Below, one piece after another: positions 1 through 7,101 of a stretch of 42,848 nt of DNA. Under the pieces are notes generated by a model that saw only the letters and a list, made by a program, of their open reading frames with translations, did not search any database and was not told where the DNA came from. Location of the stretch: assembly GCF_001613005.1 (NCBI RefSeq), contig NZ_BDBN01000084.1:1-42848 (forward strand), written 5' to 3'. Made by a program: the position numbers and the translations under genes. Origin of the DNA: Nocardia nova NBRC 15556. GTDB taxonomy: Bacteria; Actinomycetota; Actinomycetes; Mycobacteriales; Mycobacteriaceae. Each line of letters opens with the position of its first letter. Position 1 is the stretch's first letter.

Positions 1-1
1 G

Positions 2-2380
2 CTGGCGCGCGGATTCGGCGCCACCACCCGCACCATCAGCCGCGCCGGGGAGATCGAACACGGTCACCGCCGCGACGGAATCGCGTTGGCGCTGGTCGCT
101 TTCAGCGTCGTCATCGCGGCGGCGGTCTGGATGTCGGCGGGCGGTCCGGTGGGGCACTGGGTCGACACCGCGGTGCGCGCGATCGCCGGATCCGCCGCGG
201 CCGTGCTGCCGTTCGTGGCCTCCGGTATCGCGGTGGTGCTCATGCGCACCGAACCGCGGCCCGAGATCCGGCCCCGGCTGGTGCTCGGCGGATTGCTGGT
301 GGGACTGCCGGCGCTCGGAATCTGGCATATCTTCGCGGGCGCGCCGGCCGACGCGCACGGGCGCGCCCATGCGGCGGGTTTCGTCGGCTATGTGCTGGGC
401 GGGCCGCTGCGCAACGGGCTCACCGCGTGGCTGGCGGTGCCGCTGCTGTTGCTGGCCATGCTCTTCGGACTGCTGCTGGTGACCGGGACGACCGTGCGCG
501 AGGTCCCGCACCGGCTGCGTGAACTGTTCGGCCTGCCCGATCCCGAATACGGCGACGACGACGGGCAATACGGGCTCTACGACCCGGAAAACTATGACGC
601 CGACGGCTTTCCGATGCACAAGAGCCGTTCCTCGCGGCGTGGCCGCACCCCGGCGGAGAATTATCCGACCGACGAATTCGGTGGCGCCGACGCCGTCACC
701 GAGGTTCTCGGCGAACCGCCGTTGCGCGATGCGAAGGATATCGCCGAGCCGGACGAAACACCGCCCCCCGCAAGCAAATCCAAGACGCGCAAGCCGCCGA
801 AGGTCGTCGACCAGACACCCGAGCCGCAGCCTCCGCAGCAACTGGAATTCGTCACCGACCGCGAGGTCGACGGGGATTATCAGCTGCCGCCGCTGACCCT
901 GCTGACCGACGGTGATCCGCCGAAGAAGCGCAGCGCCGCCAACGAATCGATGATCGAAGCGATCACCGAGGTGCTGGTGCAGTTCAAGATCGACGCGGCG
1001 GTCACCGGTTTCGTGCGCGGTCCGACGGTCACCCGCTACGAGGTCGAACTCGGCCCCGGTGTGAAGGTCGAGAAGATCACCGCCCTGGCCCGCAATATCG
1101 CGTATGTGGTGGCCACCGAGAATGTGCGTTTGCTCGCACCGATTCCGGGCAAGTCGGCGGTCGGTATCGAGGTGCCCAATGCCGACCGCGAACTGGTCCG
1201 GCTGGCCGATGTGCTCAAGGCGCCGTCCACGCGAAACGACCACCACCCCTTGGTGATCGGCCTCGGCAAGAACATCGAGGGCGAATTCGTCTCCGCGAAT
1301 CTGGCGAAGATGCCGCATCTGCTGGTCGCCGGTTCCACCGGTTCGGGTAAGTCGAGTTTCGTCAACTCGATGCTGGTCTCGCTGCTGGGCCGCGCCACCC
1401 CAGACGAGGTCCGGATGATCCTCATCGACCCGAAGATGGTGGAACTCACACCGTACGAAGGCATTCCGCATCTGATCACGCCCATCATCACCCAGCCCAA
1501 GAAGGCCGCCGCCGCGCTGGCCTGGCTGGTGGAGGAGATGGAACAGCGGTATCAGGACATGCAGGCCAGCAAGGTCCGCCACATCGACGATTTCAACAAG
1601 AAGGTGAAATCGGGCCAGATCACCACGCCGCTGGGCAGCGAGCGCGTGTACCGGCCCTACCCCTACATTTTGGCGATCGTCGACGAGCTGGCCGATCTGA
1701 TGATGACCGCGCCGCGCGACGTCGAGGACGCCATCGTGCGCATCACTCAGAAGGCGCGCGCGGCCGGCATCCATCTGGTGCTGGCGACCCAGCGGCCCTC
1801 GGTGGACGTGGTGACCGGCCTGATCAAGACCAACGTCCCCTCCCGGCTGGCGTTCGCGACGTCCTCGCTCACCGACTCCCGCGTCATCCTGGACCAGCCG
1901 GGTGCGGAGAAATTGATCGGTATGGGCGACGGCCTGTTCCTGCCGATGGGCGCGTCCAAGCCGACCCGATTGCAGGGCGCGTTCATCTCCGACGAGGAGA
2001 TTCAGGCCGTCGTCGACTTCGCCAAGAATCAGGCCGAACCCGAGTACCAGGAAGGCGTCACCACCGCCAAGGCCGGGGAGAAGAAGGACGTCGACCCGGA
2101 TATCGGCGATGATCTGGATGTCTTCCTGCAGGCCGTCGAATTGGTCGTCACCTCGCAGTTCGGTTCCACCTCGATGCTGCAGCGCAAATTGCGCGTCGGA
2201 TTCGCCAAGGCGGGCCGCCTGATGGATCTGATGGAGACCCGCGGCGTGGTCGGCCCGAGCGAGGGCTCCAAGGCGCGCGACGTGCTCGTCAAACCCGATG
2301 AGCTGGACGGGCTGCTGTATTCGATCCGCGGCGGGGGAGAGGCGGAGCCGGCGGCCGAACCCGATGCGATCGATGCCTAG
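2..2380 (+). CDS. ftsK: DNA translocase FtsK/SpoIIIE (5' end outside window)
   Basis: Hexameric ATP-driven DNA pump that acts at the division septum to clear and resolve chromosome termini. The reading frame is open from base 2 with no start in view, so the N-terminus lies upstream; 792 residues are visible. Seen in order: membrane segments in the first ~160 residues, an acidic/proline-rich linker, the FtsK alpha/beta motor with Walker A GSTGSGKSS near base 1335 and Walker B LAIVDELADLMM near base 1675, then the C-terminal gamma winged helix (LQRKLRVGFAKAGRLMD) that reads KOPS-type sites in other FtsK proteins. It ends at TAG 2378-2380, 16 bases from the convergent gene. Family and orientation match Rv2748c. 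Identification is secure; only the start is unknown. Confidence 0.97.
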   Translation: MARGFGATTRTISRAGEIEHGHRRDGIALALVAFSVVIAAAVWMSAGGPVGHWVDTAVRAIAGSAAAVLPFVASGIAVVLMRTEPRPEIRPRLVLGGLLVGLPALGIWHIFAGAPADAHGRAHAAGFVGYVLGGPLRNGLTAWLAVPLLLLAMLFGLLLVTGTTVREVPHRLRELFGLPDPEYGDDDGQYGLYDPENYDADGFPMHKSRSSRRGRTPAENYPTDEFGGADAVTEVLGEPPLRDAKDIAEPDETPPPASKSKTRKPPKVVDQTPEPQPPQQLEFVTDREVDGDYQLPPLTLLTDGDPPKKRSAANESMIEAITEVLVQFKIDAAVTGFVRGPTVTRYEVELGPGVKVEKITALARNIAYVVATENVRLLAPIPGKSAVGIEVPNADRELVRLADVLKAPSTRNDHHPLVIGLGKNIEGEFVSANLAKMPHLLVAGSTGSGKSSFVNSMLVSLLGRATPDEVRMILIDPKMVELTPYEGIPHLITPIITQPKKAAAALAWLVEEMEQRYQDMQASKVRHIDDFNKKVKSGQITTPLGSERVYRPYPYILAIVDELADLMMTAPRDVEDAIVRITQKARAAGIHLVLATQRPSVDVVTGLIKTNVPSRLAFATSSLTDSRVILDQPGAEKLIGMGDGLFLPMGASKPTRLQGAFISDEEIQAVVDFAKNQAEPEYQEGVTTAKAGEKKDVDPDIGDDLDVFLQAVELVVTSQFGSTSMLQRKLRVGFAKAGRLMDLMETRGVVGPSEGSKARDVLVKPDELDGLLYSIRGGGEAEPAAEPDAIDA

Positions 2381-2396
2381 GCTCCCGGCGTAGGCC

Positions 2397-2822
2397 TCAC
2401 CCGGTGTAGGCCCAGCCGGTGACGGTCCGGATCTCGACCCGGATAACCGGTCCGCGCGGGGCGTTGCCGCGATACTGCGGGTATTTCGCGGTGAGCCAGG
2501 CGATCGCCTCCGCGCGTTCGGTGTCGCCGGTGGCGACGGCGGCGGTGCCGTCGAGCCGGACCCACCACAGCCGCGACCAGTCCTCGTCGTATTCGTCGGC
2601 CAGTACCGAGACCCGGTTCTCGGCGGCGATATTGCGCAGCCGCCGTAAATCCGTCGTCGATTTGGGCTTCTGATCGACCGCGGTGACCAGGATGCGGCCC
2701 GTCGGGGAGAGCGCGAAGGTCACGGGCACCAGATGGGGCCGGCCGGTCGGATCGGTCGTACCCAGCCGGGCCACGCGGGCCGCGCGAGCTCTCGCCAGCG
2801 CCGTATCGGGATCCAATCGCAC
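2397..2822 (-). CDS. PPOX-class F420-dependent oxidoreductase-type protein
   Basis: 141-residue single-domain split-barrel flavin/F420-binding protein of the pyridoxamine-phosphate-oxidase-like superfamily. It resembles the actinobacterial subfamily annotated as F420-dependent (TIGR03668-like, Rv0121c-type). Seen: RVARLGTTDPTGRPHLVPV strand pair at the N-terminus, VDQKPKSTTDLRRLRNI binding segment around residue 50, and WSRLWWVRLDGTA in the middle, all typical of the family. Substrate unknown. The GTG start at 2822 has no Shine-Dalgarno; instead TACCGT lies exactly six bases upstream, suggesting a leaderless mRNA. The 3' end faces ftsK. Function beyond 'cofactor-binding oxidoreductase' is inference. 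Confidence 0.85.
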   Translation of the reverse strand: MRLDPDTALARARAARVARLGTTDPTGRPHLVPVTFALSPTGRILVTAVDQKPKSTTDLRRLRNIAAENRVSVLADEYDEDWSRLWWVRLDGTAAVATGDTERAEAIAWLTAKYPQYRGNAPRGPVIRVEIRTVTGWAYTG

Positions 2823-2828
2823 CGGTTC

Positions 2829-2834
2829 ACGGTA
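2829..2834 (-). promoter_or_regulatory. Candidate -10 box for leaderless PPOX gene
   Basis: On the minus strand TACCGT is followed by six bases (gaaccg) and then the GTG start at 2822. This places transcription start at or next to the start codon. No -35 match is evident. Seen directly; the promoter role is inferred. Confidence 0.45.
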
Positions 2835-2858
2835 GATCGCCGGACGGCGCGGTGTGGC

Positions 2859-3281
2859 CTACAGCGGCGCGTTCTCTCGCTGGATCTGCTCGGCCGCCTC
2901 CGCCTGGATGCGCTCGAACTGCGCACCCATCGCCGCGGCCAGGGCATTGGCCGCCGAAAGCGGGCGGACCATCACCATCAGATCGTCGATGCGGCCCGCC
3001 TCGTCGGTGTGAATGAAATCCGCACCGGTGACGTGCTTACCGTCGACCGTCGCCTCGAAGATCAACGTCGAGTCGTGCCCGTCGGCGTCGGTGATTTCGC
3101 GGACGTAACGGAAGTCCTCGAAGACCCGCATGACGCCGCGCAGAATCGCGGCGGTGATGGCCCGGCCGGGATAAGGCTTGAACGCCACCGGGCTGGTGAA
3201 CACGACGTTCTCGGCGAGCAACGCCTCGATCGCCGCGCTGTCACGTGCCTCCACGGCCTGTCGGAATGCCTGCATCGCCAC
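2859..3281 (-). CDS. NTF2/SnoaL-like protein
   Basis: 140-residue protein with the layout of the cystatin-like NTF2/SnoaL fold: helical opening (FRQAVEARDSAAIEALLAEN), VVFTSPVAFKPYPGR strand, conserved ILRGVMRVFEDFRYVREI and a beta-rich second half ending in a charged helix. Members are small isomerases, hydrolases or ligand-binding proteins, and no catalytic set is obvious here. Start choice is uncertain: GTG 3281 or ATG 3275, both just behind GAGGTGG. It lies between the YciI gene (58-base gap upstream) and the PPOX gene (36 bases downstream), all leftward, but the latter seems to have its own promoter. Confidence 0.75.
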   Translation of the reverse strand: MAMQAFRQAVEARDSAAIEALLAENVVFTSPVAFKPYPGRAITAAILRGVMRVFEDFRYVREITDADGHDSTLIFEATVDGKHVTGADFIHTDEAGRIDDLMVMVRPLSAANALAAAMGAQFERIQAEAAEQIQRENAPL

Positions 3282-3339
3282 CTCGCATATGCAACTGGTT
3301 GACTATGCCGAGCATCGTAGCGGGCTTCGCCGCGCCTGC

Positions 3340-3642
3340 CTAGGCGTTCGGCGCCGCCTGTGCCGAGAAGGCGCCCATCACCGGGGTCCATTCCAGGAAT
3401 CGCTTCGCGTCGATCAGCCCCTCCCGGGCGAACGGATCGGCCGCGAGCAGCTCCTCCAACGCCGCGGCATCGTCGGCGCGGAACAGCAGCAGCGCGCCGG
3501 AGCCGTCGGCATACGGCCCGGTCGACAGGACCACATCCCGGTCGACCAGATTCGACAGCCATTCCCGATGGCGGGGCCGATGCTCGTCTCGCCCGGCGGC
3601 GGTGGCATCGGAATAGGTGTAGTGGACGGCGAAGATCGGCAC
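3340..3642 (-). CDS. YciI-like (dimeric alpha/beta barrel) protein
   Basis: 100-residue protein of the YciI/YCII family, a ferredoxin-like fold found as small enzymes or accessory subunits. Seen: N-terminal strand VPIFAVHYTYSD, the family's REWLSNLVDRDVVLSTGPYADGSGALLLF core, and DPFAREGLIDAKRFLEWTPVMG, where the DPF motif and following aromatic strand are diagnostic. The start is GTG 3642 with GGGAG five bases upstream; the frame stays open further upstream but is not conserved-looking. It begins 17 bases after argA and is probably co-transcribed with it. Biochemical role unknown. Confidence 0.85.
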   Translation of the reverse strand: MPIFAVHYTYSDATAAGRDEHRPRHREWLSNLVDRDVVLSTGPYADGSGALLLFRADDAAALEELLAADPFAREGLIDAKRFLEWTPVMGAFSAQAAPNA

Positions 3643-3659
3643 GCGAGCTCCCGAAAGAT

Positions 3660-4202
3660 TCAGAGGGTCAACAGCATTCGAGTATTGCCGAGGGTATTCG
3701 GCTTGACGTAGCTGAGGTCGAGGAATTCGGCCACACCGGTGTCGTAGGAGCGGCACATCTCCGCGAACACTTCCGCCGTGACGGGCGTGCCGTCGATCTC
3801 GGCGAACCCGTGCCGGGAAAAGAACTCCACCTCGAAAGTCAGCACGAACAGTCGCTGCAGCTGGAGTTCGCGGGCGGTCGCGATCAGCTGATCCACGATC
3901 AGGCGCCCGACGCCCTGTCCTTTGGCATCGGGGTGGACCGCGACCGTACGCACCTCGCCCAGATCGGCCCACAGCACGTGTAATGCGCCACATCCCACCA
4001 GGCGCCCGTCGACCTCGGCTACCCAGAATTCCTGGACCGACTCGTAGAGTGTGACGAGATTCTTCTCCAGCAGAATGCGGCCCGCGTAGACGTCGACGAG
4101 GCTTTTGATCTCGGGCACATCCGAGGTGCGGGCGCGTCGGACGACCACGGTGCCGGGGCCGGTGGCGCCGATCGAATCAGTGTGGTGTGCCCGCGTCGTC
4201 AT
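3660..4202 (-). CDS. argA: Single-domain N-acetylglutamate synthase (GNAT), ArgA type
   Basis: 180-residue GCN5-type acetyltransferase that looks orthologous to mycobacterial Rv2747, which acetylates glutamate (or glutamine) as the first step of arginine synthesis. Seen: VVRRARTSDVPEIKSLVD N-terminal helix, YESVQEFWVAEVDGRLVGCG beta sheet, GEVRTVAVHPDAKGQGVGR acetyl-CoA loop (residues ~82-100), and FFSRHGFAEI near residue 127. ATG 4202 is the likely start because TACTGT lies seven bases upstream and there is no Shine-Dalgarno. It diverges from pgsA exactly as Rv2747 does from pgsA3. Confidence in the family is high; in the precise substrate, moderate. Confidence 0.88.
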   Translation of the reverse strand: MTTRAHHTDSIGATGPGTVVVRRARTSDVPEIKSLVDVYAGRILLEKNLVTLYESVQEFWVAEVDGRLVGCGALHVLWADLGEVRTVAVHPDAKGQGVGRLIVDQLIATARELQLQRLFVLTFEVEFFSRHGFAEIDGTPVTAEVFAEMCRSYDTGVAEFLDLSYVKPNTLGNTRMLLTL

Positions 4203-4244
4203 GGGGTGCACAGTAGTCGGGTCGTTAACCGATAGTCTGGTGGA
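4203..4244. promoter_or_regulatory. Bidirectional promoter between argA and pgsA
   Basis: Two outward-facing TANNNT hexamers are seen. TACTGT on the minus strand (4215-4210) lies seven bases from the argA ATG. TAGTCT on the plus strand (4233-4238) lies six bases from a GTG at 4245. They are separated by exactly 17 bases, so each hexamer occupies the -35 position of the other. Both would give leaderless or near-leaderless transcripts. Positions are read directly; promoter activity is inferred. Confidence 0.5.
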
Positions 4245-4325
4245 GTGCCGCACATCTCGTCCGCCCGCCTGCCTCGATCCGCCGGGGGCCGCGGCTGCGT
4301 GCATTCCGGCCGGGGGTGCCGGTGA
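4245..4325 (+). CDS. Possible leaderless 26-codon upstream ORF of pgsA
   Basis: GTG at 4245, six bases after the TAGTCT hexamer, opens a 26-codon frame (VPHISSARLPRSAGGRGC...) whose TGA (4323-4325) overlaps a GTG at 4322 that starts the pgsA frame, as GTGA. The arrangement would allow translation of pgsA to be coupled to a short leader. The peptide itself is arginine/glycine-rich and unremarkable. No conservation can be judged here, so this is a suggestion only; a plain 5' leader is the alternative. Confidence 0.3.
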   Translation: MPHISSARLPRSAGGRGCVHSGRGCR

Positions 4326-4984
4326 GCGTGCAGAGCGACGACATGGACCGGACCTGGGCCGAGGCCGGCAGAGCGCGGGCGAATCTCGTTCCGCCGCAAC
4401 CGAAGCGGACGGTCGAGCCGTCCGCGGTGCCACTGATGAACATCGCCAACATTCTCACGGTCCTGCGCATCGTGATCGTGCCGATCTTCCTGCTGGCGCT
4501 GTTCGCCGCCGGCGGCCACGACACCGGGTGGCGGATCGCCGCGGCCGCGCTGTTCGGCGTCGCGGCCATCACCGACCGCATCGACGGACAGCTCGCGCGC
4601 AAGTACGGACTGGTCACCGACTTCGGCAAATTGGCGGATCCGATCGCCGACAAGGCGTTGATCGGTGCGGCCCTGATCGGGTTGTCGGCACTGGGCGATC
4701 TGCCGTGGTGGATCACTGTCGTGATCTGTGCCCGCGAGATCGGCGTGACGTTGCTGCGACTGGCGGTGGTGCGCCGCGGCGTGATTCCGGCCGGCCGCGG
4801 CGGTAAGGCCAAGACCCTGGTGCAGTCGGTGGCGATCGCCGTTCTGCTGCTGCCGCTGGCGGGCGCGTGGGCGAGCGCCGGAATGGCGCTGATGTATGTC
4901 GCCGTGGTGCTGACCGTGGTGACCGGACTGGATTACGTGGTGCAGGCGGCCCGATTGTGGGCGCGGCCGGTCGAGCGGCGGTGA
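4322..4984 (+). CDS. pgsA: CDP-alcohol phosphatidyltransferase (PgsA3-like phosphatidylglycerophosphate synthase)
   Basis: Membrane enzyme of the CDP-alcohol phosphotransferase family. It transfers a phosphatidyl group from CDP-diacylglycerol to an alcohol, probably glycerol-3-phosphate. Seen: the family signature DGxxARx8GxxxDxxxD as DGQLAR...GKLADPIAD around residues 90-112, and several hydrophobic segments (NILTVLRIVIVPIFLLALF; GIAVLLLPLAG-like). The start is ambiguous: GTG 4316, GTG 4322 or ATG 4343. I chose 4322 because GGGGGTG precedes it and a leader ORF stop overlaps it. Its TGA overlaps the next start (GTGA at 4981). Position and sequence match Rv2746c (pgsA3). Confidence 0.9.
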   Translation: MSVQSDDMDRTWAEAGRARANLVPPQPKRTVEPSAVPLMNIANILTVLRIVIVPIFLLALFAAGGHDTGWRIAAAALFGVAAITDRIDGQLARKYGLVTDFGKLADPIADKALIGAALIGLSALGDLPWWITVVICAREIGVTLLRLAVVRRGVIPAGRGGKAKTLVQSVAIAVLLLPLAGAWASAGMALMYVAVVLTVVTGLDYVVQAARLWARPVERR

Positions 4985-5517
4985 CGACGGTGGGCACCGA
5001 GGTGGCCGCCGCCGACCCGCTGGCCGCTGTCCCCGAGGCCGCCGAACTGGTGGCGACGCTGACCCGCATCGGTCAGACCGTGGCCACCGCCGAATCCCTG
5101 ACCGCCGGTTTGCTCGCGGCCACCATCGCGGGGGTGCCGGGAGCCAGTGTGGTGTTGCGCGGCGGAGTGATCGTCTACGCCACCGACCTCAAACATCGCC
5201 TGGCCGGCGTGAGCGAGGACACCTTGGCCACGGACGGGCCGGTCGCGGCGGGAACCGCCGAACAGCTCGCCGTCGGCGCGCGCACGGTGTGCGGGGCCGA
5301 CTGGGGGATCGGATTGACCGGCGTCGCCGGGCCGGACCCGCAGAACGGCTGCCCGGTCGGCACCGTCTTCCTGGGGCTGAGCGGGCCCGAAGGGACCGAG
5401 GTGGTGCGGTTGCAGCTGGCCGGGGACCGGTGGACGATCAGGATGAGCGCGGTTCGTACGGCCGTCGCGGAGCTGCTGCGCCGCGTCGGTGGCGGCGACC
5501 GCACCGGCACCGGCTGA
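4981..5517 (+). CDS. cinA: CinA C-terminal domain protein, nicotinamide-nucleotide amidohydrolase (PncC)
   Basis: 178-residue stand-alone CinA C-terminal (CinA_C/PncC) domain; the N-terminal MoaB-like half of full CinA is absent. The family deamidates nicotinamide mononucleotide to nicotinate mononucleotide in pyridine-nucleotide salvage. Seen: TVATAESLTAGLLAATIAGVPGAS with the nucleophilic-serine ESLTAG motif at about residues 35-45, GGVIVYATDLKH, and GIGLTGVAGPDPQNGCPVGTV. GTG 4981 overlaps the pgsA stop by four bases, so the two are translationally coupled. The same pgsA-cinA-clgR order is common in Nocardia-like genomes; why a salvage enzyme sits here is unclear. Confidence 0.9.
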   Translation: MTTVGTEVAAADPLAAVPEAAELVATLTRIGQTVATAESLTAGLLAATIAGVPGASVVLRGGVIVYATDLKHRLAGVSEDTLATDGPVAAGTAEQLAVGARTVCGADWGIGLTGVAGPDPQNGCPVGTVFLGLSGPEGTEVVRLQLAGDRWTIRMSAVRTAVAELLRRVGGGDRTGTG

Positions 5518-5543
5518 CGACGGCTTTCCGGTGGCTGCCGATC

Positions 5544-5585
5544 GGTTCCCGCGGACGGGAACCAACGGGGTGGCATGCGACGTTG
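5544..5585 (+). promoter_or_regulatory. ECF (SigE-type) promoter and palindrome before clgR
   Basis: GGGAACC at 5557-5563, then 18 bases, then GTTG at 5582-5585 (preceded by C) fits the mycobacterial SigE consensus GGAAC(C/T)-N17-19-GTT. The -35 is the right half of a perfect 8-base inverted repeat, GGTTCCCG (5544-5551) and CGGGAACC (5556-5563), so a second factor could compete there. In M. tuberculosis clgR is SigE-dependent (established). Assignment here is by motif only. Confidence 0.55.
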
Positions 5586-5664
5586 GCACTGTAGACGGAG
5601 GGGTGCGTCACGCTCGACGGCGGTCGCGCTCGGCCCGGTGAGGCGAGAACGTGAGGAGAACGAG

Positions 5665-6036
5665 ATGACGCTGCTTCGAGAGGCCATCGGCGAGAGTCTG
5701 CGGCGCGCTCGGATCGCCCAGAGCCGGACCCTGCGCGAGGTGTCGACGTCGGCACGCGTGAGCCTGGGCTATCTGTCCGAAGTCGAACGCGGCCGGAAAG
5801 AGGCCTCGAGCGAGCTGCTGGCCGCGATCTGCCAGGCGCTGGACGTGCCGTTGTCGCAGGTGCTGGTCGACGTGAGCGCCACCATGGCCGACGCCGACGC
5901 CCCGGCCCCCGCGACGGAGACCGCCGACACCGCGCCCGCCGCGAGTGCGTCGGCCCGTGCGGGAATCGCCGAGGACACCCGGATCGTGATTCCGGCCCCG
6001 AAGGCCGAGAAACTGGTCTTGGTGCAAGCGAAGTGA
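5665..6036 (+). CDS. clgR: ClgR-type XRE transcriptional regulator
   Basis: 123-residue DNA-binding protein with an XRE/Cro helix-turn-helix in the first ~65 residues (LREAIGESLRRARIAQSRTL, VSLGYLSEVERGRKEASSEL). This is the ClgR hallmark region, whose family activates clp protease and psp genes. It is followed by an alanine/proline/threonine-rich tail ending PKAEKLVLVQAK. ATG 5665 has GTGAGGAG six to seven bases upstream. It is preceded by a SigE-type promoter and followed after 219 bases by pspA, its known target in mycobacteria. Order and size match Rv2745c. Confidence 0.93.
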   Translation: MTLLREAIGESLRRARIAQSRTLREVSTSARVSLGYLSEVERGRKEASSELLAAICQALDVPLSQVLVDVSATMADADAPAPATETADTAPAASASARAGIAEDTRIVIPAPKAEKLVLVQAK

Positions 6037-6255
6037 CTCGCCGCGAACCGGCGATCACAACTGCCGGCGCCGGATCGGCGCCGGCAAGGCTGTACGACGG
6101 AGCGGAAACCGATAGATTCTCTGTAAGCGTCGGTTACGGGTGGTTCGGCAGCCCGGATCCGATGCCGTGGAGGATAGGGACACAGGGGTGCGTGACGGTC
6201 GCGCACCGCCGCCGTGCTGGGGCGCGGCGTAGTCAGATGGAGGCGGGATCAATCG

Positions 6256-7068
6256 ATGGCTAATCCGTTCGTGAAGGCCTGGAAGTACCTGATGGCCCTC
6301 TTCGATTCGAAGATCGAGGAGCATGCGGATCCGAAGGTGCAGATTCAGCAGGCTATCGAGGAAGCCCAGCGTCAACACCAGGCCCTGTCGCAGCAGGCCG
6401 CGTCGGTGATCGGTAACCAGCGCCAGCTGGAGATGAAGCTCAACCGTCAGCTCGACGAGGTCGAGAAGCTCAACGCCAACGCGCGCCAGGCCGTCCAGCT
6501 GGCCGATCAGGCCAATGCCGCCGGCGACGCCGACAAGGCGATCCAGTACACCAACGCCGCCGAGGCGTTCGCGGCCCAGCTGGTCACCGCCGAACAGTCC
6601 GTCGAGGACCTGAAGGTGCTGCACGACCAGTCACTGCAGGCCGCCGCCCAGGCCAAGAAGGCGGTCGAGCAGAACGCCATGCTGCTGCAGCAGAAGGTCG
6701 CCGAGCGCACCAAGCTGCTCAGCCAGCTCGAGCAGGCCAAGATGCAGGAGCAGGTCTCCGCATCGCTGCAGCAGATGGATTCGACGCTGTCCGCTCCCGG
6801 CAGCACCCCCAGCCTGGACGCGGTGCGCGAGAAGATCGAGCGTCGCTACGCCAACGCGCTGGGCGCCGCCGAGCTCGCGCAGAACACCGTGCAGGGCCGC
6901 ATGATGGAGGTGCAGCAGGCCAGCGTGCAGATGGCCGGCCACAACCGCCTCGAGCAGATCCGCGCCTCCATGCGTGGCGACGCGCTGCCCTCGGGTGACT
7001 CCGCCGGTCAGTCCATCGCCAACCCGGCTCAGCCGCAGGTGAACAAGGGCCAGGCCGCGCAGCAGTAA
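6256..7068 (+). CDS. pspA: Phage-shock protein A / 35-kDa antigen
   Basis: 270 residues, the same length as the mycobacterial 35-kDa antigen (Rv2744c). PspA/IM30 proteins are ESCRT-III-like coiled coils that bind and stabilise the inner face of the cytoplasmic membrane under envelope stress. Seen: amphipathic N-terminal helix MANPFVKAWKYLMALFDSKI, long heptad-rich coiled coil to about residue 200 (QQAIEEAQRQHQALSQQAAS; QQKVAERTKLLSQLEQAKMQ), then a flexible glutamine-rich tail. ATG 6256 follows GGAGGCGGGA. The 219-base leader 6037-6255 holds TAGATT (6113-6118), a possible -10, and no other gene. pspM follows 33 bases downstream. Confidence 0.96.
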   Translation: MANPFVKAWKYLMALFDSKIEEHADPKVQIQQAIEEAQRQHQALSQQAASVIGNQRQLEMKLNRQLDEVEKLNANARQAVQLADQANAAGDADKAIQYTNAAEAFAAQLVTAEQSVEDLKVLHDQSLQAAAQAKKAVEQNAMLLQQKVAERTKLLSQLEQAKMQEQVSASLQQMDSTLSAPGSTPSLDAVREKIERRYANALGAAELAQNTVQGRMMEVQQASVQMAGHNRLEQIRASMRGDALPSGDSAGQSIANPAQPQVNKGQAAQQ

Positions 7069-7101
7069 GGCGCGTAGCGGGTCGATCGGAAGGCTGGGCA
7101 G

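Noticed and set aside
6123..6137. GTAA-N7-TTAC dyad upstream of pspA as a ClgR operator
   Set aside because: Four-base arms are too short and I cannot match them confidently to a known ClgR consensus.
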